Source: Allobaculum stercoricanis DSM 13633
GTDB taxonomy: Bacteria; Bacillota_I; Bacilli_A; Erysipelotrichales; Erysipelotrichaceae
Length of the DNA: 64,000 nt
Assembly (NCBI RefSeq): GCF_000384195.1
Contig: NZ_KB913034.1
Coordinates: forward strand, 1,940,973-2,004,972
Direction of reading: 5' to 3'
Below the pieces are notes generated by a model that saw only the letters and a program-made list of their open reading frames with translations, was not told where the DNA came from and did not search any database. This document shows positions 48,004 through 55,568 of this stretch, piece by piece (the first letter of the stretch is position 1; every line of letters starts with the position of its first letter). A program made the translations under genes and the position numbers.

Positions 48004-49743
48004 ATGGCTTATCAAGCACTTTATCGGAAGTACAGGCCAGCTTCATTTGATGAAGTAGTCGGGCAAAAGCATATTGTGCAAACACTCAAAAACGCAATTG
48101 CCAATCAGCGTATTGCGCATGCGTATTTATTTTGCGGTCCCCGTGGTACTGGGAAAACATCGATTGCTAAAATCTTTGCACGGACGCTGAACTGTACTGG
48201 AGAGAATCCTCCATGCATGGAATGCGAAAACTGTAAGTTGTCTTTGGATGGAACCCATCCCGATATTATTGAAATTGACGCGGCCTCCAACAATGGAGTA
48301 GACGAAGTACGTGCTTTGATTGAACGTGTAAACTACTCGCCAATGGAAGGTAAATACAAAATCTATATTATTGACGAGGTTCATATGATGACTTCTGGGG
48401 CATTCAATGCGCTGCTAAAAACGATTGAAGAACCACCAGAACATGTCATTTTTATCTTTGCGACAACTGAGCCTCATAAAGTATTGCCAACGATTTTATC
48501 TCGTTGCCAACGATATGATTTCTCAAAAGTTTCTAATCATGATATTCAGCAACGCCTGATTCAAATTTGTGAAAAAGAAAATGTGAATGCAGATGAAGAT
48601 GCTTTGGAGTTTATTGCAACTCTAGCTGATGGTGGAATGCGTGATGCTTTATCGATTCTCGATCAATGTATTGCTTATGAACAAAATCACATCACAATTG
48701 ATGCAGTCAGAGAAATCTATGGAGTAGTTCAACCTGAACAACTCGGAGAACTCGTTAGCAAGCTTGTGCCAGAAGAAGCAAACCAAGCGATTGAACAATT
48801 AAAGAAAATAGAAAGTCGCGGAATGGATCTGAAAAGACTTTGTGCGGATCTTATTTCAATGTTCAAAGATTCCCTTCTTTTGGGGATGGCCAAACAAACA
48901 GAATTGATTTCTGAACATCGCAAAGAAATCCTAAATAAGTATTTCATGAATCATCCTGTTCAGAAACGTATTCAGATATTGAACGATTTGATGAACTTGT
49001 ATAATCGTTTGGCATTCTCTTCGAATGTCATGGATTATATGGAAACAATCTTGTTAAAAGCTGCATTATGGCAAGCACCTGTACAAAATCCGATTGCATA
49101 TGATGTTCATCCGAATAATCAGATTCAATATGAAAAGAGATCTGATTCTTCGGATAAATCTGCCAGACAAGTGACAAACAGCCCAAAAGTAACACCAAAA
49201 TCGAACTTATCTGATTTATTCTGGAAATCTGATGTTTCACGTGAAACAACGAAAATGTCAGAAAAGCCTAAATCTGAATTCACATTTTCGGAAGATTTTT
49301 TACTCAGTCTGTTAGTTGCAGGGAATAAAGAAGAAAAAAATGCCGATATGTACAATATGAAAGATCTGGAGAAATATCGGAATGATCTGAAATATTCACG
49401 ATTTGTTGCTTCACTCAATAAGTTTACGTACATTGCGGATGGAAAAGACTTCATGTTGATCGGGGTCCAAAGTAAATTGGATCGTGACTTTATCAACGAT
49501 ATGCAAAACAGTGTTGGCTATGAGACATTCACAAATGAAATTCTGAAAAAGCCAAAGAAGATCTTTGCAATCACAATCGAAGACGGAAAAAATCTGATCG
49601 AAGTATTTAAAAAACGTAGCGCAGAAAAAACGTTACCAGAACCGGCAAAGCTTGAATTAAACGAAGTTTTAAACGTTGAGGATCTTCCAATTGAAGAACA
49701 GCTCTTAAAACGCTTTAAAGACCTGAAAATCGTCGATGATTGA
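48004..49743 (+). CDS. dnaX: DNA polymerase III subunits gamma and tau
   Basis: This clamp-loader ATPase is 579 residues long. It begins with AYQALYRKYRPASFDEVVGQ, has Walker A FCGPRGTGKTSIAK (about 43-56), a zinc module (CTGENPPCMECENC, about 64-77), IYIIDEVHMMT (Walker B, about 119), the SRCQR arginine finger (about 165) and clamp-loader domain III. The tau-specific C-terminal part (about 370-579) is less conserved. I chose ATG at 48004, seven bases after AGGAGG, over a TTG two codons upstream. A parS site lies inside the coding region. An A7 run near 49333 might allow slippage, but I have no firm evidence of a gamma form. Confidence 0.96.
   Translation: MAYQALYRKYRPASFDEVVGQKHIVQTLKNAIANQRIAHAYLFCGPRGTGKTSIAKIFARTLNCTGENPPCMECENCKLSLDGTHPDIIEIDAASNNGVDEVRALIERVNYSPMEGKYKIYIIDEVHMMTSGAFNALLKTIEEPPEHVIFIFATTEPHKVLPTILSRCQRYDFSKVSNHDIQQRLIQICEKENVNADEDALEFIATLADGGMRDALSILDQCIAYEQNHITIDAVREIYGVVQPEQLGELVSKLVPEEANQAIEQLKKIESRGMDLKRLCADLISMFKDSLLLGMAKQTELISEHRKEILNKYFMNHPVQKRIQILNDLMNLYNRLAFSSNVMDYMETILLKAALWQAPVQNPIAYDVHPNNQIQYEKRSDSSDKSARQVTNSPKVTPKSNLSDLFWKSDVSRETTKMSEKPKSEFTFSEDFLLSLLVAGNKEEKNADMYNMKDLEKYRNDLKYSRFVASLNKFTYIADGKDFMLIGVQSKLDRDFINDMQNSVGYETFTNEILKKPKKIFAITIEDGKNLIEVFKKRSAEKTLPEPAKLELNEVLNVEDLPIEEQLLKRFKDLKIVDD
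49233..49248. promoter_or_regulatory. parS centromere site inside dnaX
   Basis: TGTTTCACGTGAAACA is a perfect 16-base palindrome matching the bacterial parS consensus (TGTTNCACGTGAAACA). ParB is encoded at 19468-20376. The site is about 15 kb from dnaA, in the normal origin-proximal zone. Confidence 0.95.
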
Positions 49744-49997
49744 TATCAAGAATATGAATTGATTCAATGCAAAGATGAGTCCCCTTCCCTGCTCTAATCA
49801 AGCATTTCAAGCGGGATTTGTCTAAGCAAAGGATCAATGCTCAACAAAACCTGAATAATCAGAAAATAAAAGGAGAAATAAATCGGAACAAAATTAGATT
49901 CAGATTCTTGAAAGCTACTAAATAGAAGCTTAGAGAAACAAAATCTGAATAATCAGATATTTGCCCGAAAAAATATGATAAGAGAGGAGAAATAGAG
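49744..49997. other. dnaX-recR intergenic region, ybaB position without ybaB
   Basis: In most Firmicutes the nucleoid-associated gene ybaB/ebfC lies between dnaX and recR. Here the 254 bases hold no frame of that type, only AT-rich DNA with two TCTGAATAATCAGA-like inverted repeats (about 49852-49863 and 49940-49957). Confidence 0.65.
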
Positions 49998-50585
49998 ATG
50001 TATCCAGTAAGTTTTGAGAACTTAGTTTTAGAATTGCATAAGTTGCCTGGAGTAGGCATGAAGAGTGCTGAAAGAATGGCATTTGCAATTTTAGATTGGT
50101 CGGATGAACAGAAGAAGCAGTTTATTGAATCTCTGAATTCCATCACCAAAATCAGACGCTGCAAAGTATGCGGAAATTTATCAGAATCTGAAATTTGTGA
50201 AATCTGCTCAGATGAAAGCAGAAATCACAATCAAATCTGTGTGGTCCAAAATGAAAAAGATATCTATGCGATTGAGAATCTTCAAGAATATAACGGTGTA
50301 TATCATGTACTGCATGGCGCAATTAATATTCATAAAGGAATTTTGCCTGATCAGCTGAATATCCCATCCTTAGAAGAAAGAGTAAATGAAGAAACGGAAG
50401 AGATTATTCTTGCATTAGATCCTACAATGGAAGGCGAAACGACTGCGAAGTATCTAACACGCTTATTAGAGGGAAAAGTACTCATTACACGCCTAGCTTC
50501 AGGGATTCCTTTTGGCGGAAAACTAGACTATGCAGATACAAGAACACTTTCTCAAGCATTTAAAGGCAGAAGAAAAGAAGATTAA
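49998..50585 (+). CDS. recR: recombination protein RecR
   Basis: This partner of RecF/RecO in gap repair is 195 residues long. It has the N-terminal helix-hairpin-helix (LVLELHKLPGVGMKSAERMAF), the Cys4 zinc finger (CKVCGNLSESEICEIC, about 55-70) and a Toprim domain (about 78-170) with VVQNEKDIYAIE and ILALDPTMEGETTAKYL. A GAGGAGA ribosome binding site lies before the ATG. An AT-rich hairpin (AACAAATAA/TTATTTGTT, about 50608-50629) follows the stop as a likely terminator. Confidence 0.96.
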   Translation: MYPVSFENLVLELHKLPGVGMKSAERMAFAILDWSDEQKKQFIESLNSITKIRRCKVCGNLSESEICEICSDESRNHNQICVVQNEKDIYAIENLQEYNGVYHVLHGAINIHKGILPDQLNIPSLEERVNEETEEIILALDPTMEGETTAKYLTRLLEGKVLITRLASGIPFGGKLDYADTRTLSQAFKGRRKED

Positions 50586-50696
50586 GTATAAAAAGTATCT
50601 TAAATAACAAATAAATCAACTTATTTGTTTAAATCTGACCGATCAGATGAAGAAATATGAATAAAAATATGAATATCCGAGCGATCATAGGACTAA

Positions 50697-50708
50697 ATTG
50701 TATACAAT
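50697..50708. promoter_or_regulatory. 12-base palindrome, possible operator
   Basis: ATTGTATACAAT, a perfect palindrome of the kind bound by GntR-type repressors, lies about 25 bases before the hairpin unit at 50733-50792. No GntR-type gene is in the window. Confidence 0.4.
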
Positions 50709-50732
50709 AGGACAATTCATACGAATCAAATA

Positions 50733-50792
50733 AACGGAAAGACAATCTAGAGAATGAATATTCTTAAGGATATGAATTTCCGTTTTTATTTT
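50733..50792 (+). terminator. hairpin with T-run in the recR downstream region
   Basis: AACGGAAA (50733-50740) pairs with TTTCCGTT (50777-50784), with inner AGAAT/ATTCT pairs, followed by TTTTATTTT. It could end recR readthrough or a short RNA starting near 50710. Confidence 0.6.
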
Positions 50793-51486
50793 CCTATGTA
50801 ATTCACATAGTACCAGAGGGAGAATGGGAACGAATACGAAAATCATATATTTATTATAAATGTTATATTATCAAGAATACTCACAATATGAGCGATCACA
50901 TGAGTAAAAAAATACATTCATTCGCATGGAGGGATGGTCATCTGAAAATCAGAATTTATGTAGGATTTAAGTTGTGATTTTCAGTTATTAGTAAAAACAA
51001 ACATATGATTACTCCTAATAAATTCACATCTCCGAAAATTCAAAAAATCGAATTTTATCTGCAAAATATATGAATAATCATATTTAATTCACTATAAATA
51101 TGACGAATCATAGGAATGGAAATTTGTAATTCATATCAATTCTGAAATAAATATGAATAAGCAGAAATATAAAAACGTAAATTTCTGAATTCATATTTAT
51201 GTTCATACTGCAAAAATATGAATATTCATATCTAATTTCCTGATCATGCGATTAATCAGATTTTTTCTTCTTTACCTAAAAGTTGTTTTTTGCCTCAAAA
51301 AGTTTATTTGTGAGCATTCACAAGATTGTCAGATATTTTTTTAACCTAAAAAACACGATATATTTAGGCAAAATTTTAAATTTCTGTATGAATTAGGCGA
51401 TGATATCGTTAACATATTTGCATTTGTCCAATCTGATCAATACAATAGAGTCGCATATGAATTTCCCCGGATTATCATAAATCATT

Positions 51487-51514
51487 TTGAAAGTTTACAA
51501 TTTTATGGTAAAGT
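51487..51514 (+). promoter_or_regulatory. promoter of the HTH/coiled-coil gene
   Basis: TTGAAA (51487-51492), a 16-base spacer and TAAAGT (51509-51514) lie about 35 bases before the start codon and follow the repeat region. Confidence 0.55.
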
Positions 51515-51549
51515 CTTAGGGCTTTTTATATATAGAAAGGGTGATCGTT

Positions 51550-52203
51550 TTGACTGATAATAACTCACCAATCGATGTTTACTACGATATGGATATTGCG
51601 ACGATATGCCAGCACTTCAATAAATCGCGTAATACTGTAGATAAAGCTGTAGCTAAGTTAGTCAGGCATTACCCTGACAAAGGTTGGAAATACAAAAATC
51701 CAGAAACAAAAAGGATTACAATTAAAGCAGAAGGTGTAGAAAAGCTATCTACCTATTTCAGAAAAGAAAAACATGAAATATCTGCAGTTGAAACTGAACT
51801 TAGAATGGAAATCGAAAAGTTAAATGCTCTTTTAGAAGAGAGAAATACGCAGATCGCCAATCTAGAAGTACTATATGCTGAGAAACTGAAATTAGAATTA
51901 GAAAAAAACACCCAAACTTTCCTTTTAGAACAAAAAAGCAAAGAAGAAGAAATTGCTCAAAAGGATAGTCAAATATCGGAACAATCAGAGAAAATTTCAG
52001 AGCAGTCTGATCAAATTTCCGAACAATCTGAGCAAATCTCTACTTTAGAATCTGAAAATCAGAAACTCAAAGAACAACAGGATCTGACCGATCAGATGAA
52101 AAATGAGTTAGAAGCAAAACTTGCGGATTATCGTAAACAAGAAGAGGAATATAACAAAAAAGGATTCTTCTATCGTTTAACTCATAAATTTACTTTATCC
52201 TAA
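51550..52203 (+). CDS. helix-turn-helix / coiled-coil protein (DUF536-like), possible DNA-membrane tether
   Basis: The 217-residue protein has three parts. Residues about 10-50 form a helix-turn-helix (DIATICQHFNKSRNTVDKAVAKL). Residues about 75-200 form a long coiled coil, with heptads repeated almost exactly as ISEQSEK, ISEQSDQ and ISEQSEQ (encoded by a 21-base tandem repeat at about 51960-52040). The end (KKGFFYRLTHKFTLS) looks like a short amphipathic helix. This layout resembles DUF536 proteins of Gram-positive plasmids and RocS, a chromosome-segregation protein of pneumococcus. The TTG at 51550 is preferred because AAAGGG lies eight bases upstream; a GTG at 51541 overlaps that site. Function is inferred only. 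Confidence 0.75.
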   Translation: MTDNNSPIDVYYDMDIATICQHFNKSRNTVDKAVAKLVRHYPDKGWKYKNPETKRITIKAEGVEKLSTYFRKEKHEISAVETELRMEIEKLNALLEERNTQIANLEVLYAEKLKLELEKNTQTFLLEQKSKEEEIAQKDSQISEQSEKISEQSDQISEQSEQISTLESENQKLKEQQDLTDQMKNELEAKLADYRKQEEEYNKKGFFYRLTHKFTLS

Positions 52204-52230
52204 ACCTGAAAATCATATATTTTTGTTCAA

Positions 52231-52277
52231 TAAAAAAGACGCTATATCCCAAACCAATGGGCTATAACGTCTTTTTT
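52231..52277. terminator. bidirectional terminator between the HTH/coiled-coil gene and the CYTH gene
   Basis: AAAGACG and CGTCTTT pair, with inner TATA and CCCA/TGGG pairs. An A-run and a T-run flank the hairpin between convergent genes. Confidence 0.88.
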
Positions 52278-52278
52278 C

Positions 52279-52854
52279 TTATTTATCGATATGATTTTGA
52301 TCTTGAATAGCCCTTGCTAGTTTGCTTGGGCAATTTTTTTCGAATTCGAGGTTAACGGAATGCATTAACGAATTAAAGGATTGAATGGATGCAGAAGATG
52401 ATTTGTATTCATATTCGATTTCAAAGTCATCTGAATTTTTGAAATATGTATGATCTAAAGACAGTTCTGCTTCCTCTAAATCACAAATCCACCGTTCTGT
52501 TTTGAAAGAAGCTAAAACTTGTAGATCATTTGGAAATGGAATATGTGATTCAATCCACTCGATATCTTCCTTTGAGAATTCTTCTAGCGTGTGGGCAGAA
52601 ATAGATTTTTCATATTCATATTTCGTGATCGCATCTAGTGGCTTTTTAATCGTCAAAATCCATTGATCATTCCCTTGATCGCCAACGATTTGTCTAATTC
52701 TTAAAGCGATACCTTTCGTTTTATAAAAATGACTAGGATTGTCGTAATAGGTATTGATCTGAATACGAGGTTTTTGAAAATCAATCTGATTCAAAAGTTG
52801 CTTTGCTTGTTGTTCATTGAGAAGGATTTTTAATTCACGTTCTTGATCGTTCAT
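52279..52854 (-). CDS. CYTH domain protein (YjbK-like)
   Basis: This 191-residue triphosphate tunnel enzyme family protein has the diagnostic ExExK motif as ERELK near the start (about 5-9). Tunnel strands follow, with IALRIRQI (about 60-67), WILTIKKPL (about 76-84), YEYEKSI, and later ELSLDHTYF and FEIEYEY (acidic, metal-binding). YjbK-type proteins of Firmicutes hydrolyse inorganic triphosphate or related substrates; in Bacillus the gene neighbours the nadK and relA-like genes, and nadK is divergent here too. The ATG at 52854 has a GGAGG ribosome binding site. Confidence 0.9.
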   Translation of the reverse strand: MNDQERELKILLNEQQAKQLLNQIDFQKPRIQINTYYDNPSHFYKTKGIALRIRQIVGDQGNDQWILTIKKPLDAITKYEYEKSISAHTLEEFSKEDIEWIESHIPFPNDLQVLASFKTERWICDLEEAELSLDHTYFKNSDDFEIEYEYKSSSASIQSFNSLMHSVNLEFEKNCPSKLARAIQDQNHIDK

Positions 52855-53073
52855 GGTTACCTCCAAAGTTGTATTACTGTTTGTCATTTTACTCTATCAA
52901 AAGCAATGATGAAAAATGCAGGGGGTCTATTGTGTATAAAAAATGAGTTGACTGACTTATTGCATAGGATTTGTCTCGACAACTGTTCAAATTTTGAAAA
53001 ACGCTAGATTCGTATTAGAATGCATAAAAGAAATCCCAATTATCGGATTAAGTAAGTAAAGGAAAAAGCATGT

Positions 53074-53865
53074 ATGAATCCAATCTGTTTTTCAATTTAT
53101 ACACGTGATGATTCTTTCTCAAAACAAATAGGAAATGAGTTAAAAGACGTGTTAACTCAACAATTTCAAGATGTTTATTGTGAAGAATCTCCCAATATTG
53201 TCATTTGTATTGGTGGGGATGGAACGCTACTTCGTGCGATTCATGCCTATGAAGATCAATTAGATACTATTTCTTTTGTTGGTATTCATACAGGAACACT
53301 CGGTTTTTTTACCGACTATACAAAACATGATTTAGAAGACTTTGTATATGATTTACATCACAACGAAATAAAAACTGAATCATATCCTCTAATCGAAGCA
53401 GTTCTTGATGATGATGAATCGAAAGTATATTCTGCATTAAATGAAATTCGACTCGGTTCTTTTACAACAACGGTTGTTTATGATGTCTACATTGATAATG
53501 AATATTTTGAATCTGTATGTAGCTCAGGGGTAAGTGTATCGACACAAGCGGGATCGACAGGTGCTAACCGGGCACTGCAGGGGGCAATTGTGGATAATGG
53601 TTTAGAAGTGATGGAACTTACACAAATTATGCCTGTTTCCCACGTGAACCAACATTCAATGACTTCACCTTACATTCTTAAACGGGATCGAATCGTTGAT
53701 TTTTATGGAAAATCACTAGAACATTCCAACCTTTGTTATGATCATTTGGAAACGGGAAAACTAACAGGCGTCAAAAAAGTAACAGTGCGTTTATCAAATC
53801 GTAAAGTCAATTTTGCCCGTTTTCGACCATACAGCTATCTGACACGACTGAAAAATTTATTTTAA
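53074..53865 (+). CDS. nadK: NAD kinase
   Basis: NadK phosphorylates NAD to NADP. The 263-residue protein has the GGDGTLLRAIH motif (about 48-58), the catalytic Asp in it, NEIR (about 122) and the region VSTQAGSTGANRALQGAIVD (about 148-167), which matches the family's S-T-P-T-G-S-T-A-Y-x-x-S-x-G-G but with several substitutions (Gln-Ala for Pro-Thr, Ala-Asn for Ala-Tyr). An AAAGGAAA ribosome binding site precedes the ATG. It is divergent from the CYTH gene and ends at a strong terminator. Confidence 0.92.
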   Translation: MNPICFSIYTRDDSFSKQIGNELKDVLTQQFQDVYCEESPNIVICIGGDGTLLRAIHAYEDQLDTISFVGIHTGTLGFFTDYTKHDLEDFVYDLHHNEIKTESYPLIEAVLDDDESKVYSALNEIRLGSFTTTVVYDVYIDNEYFESVCSSGVSVSTQAGSTGANRALQGAIVDNGLEVMELTQIMPVSHVNQHSMTSPYILKRDRIVDFYGKSLEHSNLCYDHLETGKLTGVKKVTVRLSNRKVNFARFRPYSYLTRLKNLF

Positions 53866-53897
53866 AAAACTGTTCAAAGTGGTAATCAACAATAGAG

Positions 53898-53947
53898 CAT
53901 TTTTCTTTTCATCTGGTAAACAAGGATGGAAAGAAGAATGCTTTTTT
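53898..53947 (+). terminator. nadK terminator
   Basis: GCATTTTTCTTTTCATC pairs imperfectly with GATGGAAAGAAGAATGC, followed by TTTTTT. Confidence 0.88.
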
Positions 53948-53972
53948 GATTCAAGATTGAAGTGAATGGGAC

Positions 53973-54041
53973 AAAAAAGCTGCCATGATTTGGATGAGTG
54001 AGCTAGAACTCAAATCATCGCAAAAACGGTGACAGCTTTTT
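53973..54041 (-). terminator. terminator of the SEDS gene
   Basis: AAAAGCTG...CAGCTTTT with inner GATTTGAGT/ACTCATCcAAATC pairing and T-run on the minus strand, 20 bases after the stop. Confidence 0.8.
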
Positions 54042-54061
54042 AATATATGAAAATCAGATTT

Positions 54062-55315
54062 TTAGTGAAGATTGAATCGTTCTTTAAATGCGATCCAATG
54101 CGGCAGAATGTCGAAGCTAATTTTGATTATTCTTGAACTTGTTGGGGACATATTCATAATCAATCCAAACAAAATGAAGTAGGAAAGAGTAGAAGATCCA
54201 CCATAGGAGATTAAAGGTAAGGTGATTCCAGTAATTGGAACAAGTCCAATAATCATGCCTAAGTTTTGAAATTGTTGATAGAACAACATGGCAATTGTAC
54301 CGATGATAATTAAGCGGTTAGCTGGGACTTTTACATTGTATGCCATTTTGCATAAATATAAATCAAGTCCTAAACAAATGACGATGATAAATAAAGTTCC
54401 AATTAAACCGAAACATTGACCAAAAGCAGCAAAGATAAAGTCAGTATGGGCTTCTGGGATCGCTACAATATTCGCTTGTAAACCATGACCAGTCAGACCA
54501 GCAGAACCGAGTGAAAGTAAAGCGGTATAAAGCTGGTTAGAAGAACCTAAGTAGTTGTGTTCTGGATATAGCCAAGCATCGATTCTTCGTAACTGATAAC
54601 TAGATACTAAAGAAGCAAGTAAATCGTTTTGATAGAAGTAGAGGAAGAAGAATCCTCCAAACAATACAGCGACGAGGGCTAATGCGATCCAAATATAAAT
54701 TTTTCGAATTCCACTGCACAACAATAAAACTAAAATCGTAAAGCCAATAATGATAAACAAACCAGTATCTGGTTCTAACAAAATGAGAACCATCGGCAAA
54801 ACAGCCCATTTTGCGATTTGTAAAAACATACGCAAGTCATCTTGTACAGAAGGGTTTGGATGTTTTTTTTGGAAATCAGCAATGATATTACTCGTTTGCA
54901 AAATCAAAACAACTTTCATAAATTCCGAGGCTTGGAATGATCCGAGTCCAGGTAACTGAATCCAAGAAAAGGCACCGTTGACAGGTCCGGCAAAAGGTAA
55001 GGAAAATCCTGTAAAGCGGTGAAGAAGTTTTGATAACAACAAGTAAATTAAAACATAAATCAAAGCTTTATAAACGATGGGAATATATGCAAAGAGTGCC
55101 TTATTTTGAAAACGGCTAATGAGCATTAACATCGCAAAACCGATGATATACCACATGATTTGTCGTTTTAGATAAAAAGGACCGGCATTGTAGCGGATTA
55201 AGTTAAATGCGTTATAAATCGCAAAACAACTCGTGGCGAATAAGACGAGTAAAATGAAGATAAATCCAAAATCACAACGGATCGTTCTTCGTCCAATTTG
55301 AATCGTTTGCTTCAT
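54062..55315 (-). CDS. SEDS family peptidoglycan polymerase (RodA/FtsW type)
   Basis: This 417-residue polytopic membrane protein has about ten hydrophobic segments. Family motifs are AFSWIQLPGLGSFQASEFMKVVLIL (about 120-145, with the GxxxQPSE-like turn), LEPDTGLFIIIGF (about 180, the catalytic Asp region), EAHTDFIFAAFGQCFGLIG (about 292) and TGITLPLISYGGSSTLSYF (about 370-388). SEDS proteins polymerise glycan strands from lipid II with a partner class B penicillin-binding protein. RodA, FtsW and SpoVE cannot be told apart with certainty; the overall sequence seems closer to RodA. The start at 55315 has AAAGGGGGA upstream. Gene is on the lagging strand. Confidence 0.9.
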   Translation of the reverse strand: MKQTIQIGRRTIRCDFGFIFILLVLFATSCFAIYNAFNLIRYNAGPFYLKRQIMWYIIGFAMLMLISRFQNKALFAYIPIVYKALIYVLIYLLLSKLLHRFTGFSLPFAGPVNGAFSWIQLPGLGSFQASEFMKVVLILQTSNIIADFQKKHPNPSVQDDLRMFLQIAKWAVLPMVLILLEPDTGLFIIIGFTILVLLLCSGIRKIYIWIALALVAVLFGGFFFLYFYQNDLLASLVSSYQLRRIDAWLYPEHNYLGSSNQLYTALLSLGSAGLTGHGLQANIVAIPEAHTDFIFAAFGQCFGLIGTLFIIVICLGLDLYLCKMAYNVKVPANRLIIIGTIAMLFYQQFQNLGMIIGLVPITGITLPLISYGGSSTLSYFILFGLIMNMSPTSSRIIKISFDILPHWIAFKERFNLH

Positions 55316-55552
55316 ATAAGTCCCCCTTTCGTTCATTGATTCGTACAGTTCAGTATATCATACTCATTTCATGAGCGGATTGGCATGCCAAAAATGAAAG
55401 GAATCGAATCTGAAAAACGGCAAGCTTAGGCAAATTATTAAAAACAGATTCGACCCACAAGCTAGATCTGTTTGATTTCACCAAATATGTTTTGTTTTGA
55501 AAGGAATTCCAGGACACAAACGAATTGTGATTCAAAGTGAATCGAAACGTTT

Positions 55553-55561
55553 TGATATAAT
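55553..55561 (+). promoter_or_regulatory. extended -10 promoter of mutS
   Basis: TGATATAAT ends seven bases before the mutS ATG; the predicted transcription start is at or next to the A of the ATG. No ribosome binding site is present and no clear -35. Confidence 0.65.
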
Positions 55562-55568
55562 AAAATCA

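Larger units (their letters stand above)
50586..51486. other. AT-rich repeat region upstream of the HTH/coiled-coil gene
   Basis: This 900-base gene-free region is rich in ATATGAAT/ATTCATAT words: 50655, 50667, 50770, 51068, 51129, 51151, 51189, 51216, 51224 and 51455, including the perfect palindrome ATATGAATATTCATAT (51216-51231). It also holds the palindrome ATTGTATACAAT (50697-50708), a possible small transcription unit ending in the hairpin at 50733-50792, and several AATCAGA words. Density of repeats is highest at 51060-51240. It resembles an operator or iteron region rather than ordinary spacer. Confidence 0.7.

Noticed and set aside
49325..49345. Programmed frameshift in dnaX at an A7 run
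   Set aside because: An A7 run exists, but there is no nearby stop context plus stem-loop or upstream Shine-Dalgarno-like signal that I can support.
50655..51462. CRISPR array in the repeat-rich region
   Set aside because: The repeats are short 8-mers in both orientations with irregular spacing, no 23-37 base direct repeats, and no cas genes.
53633..53651. Second parS-like site in nadK (CCCACGTGAACC)
   Set aside because: At least three mismatches to the 16-base consensus and not palindromic.
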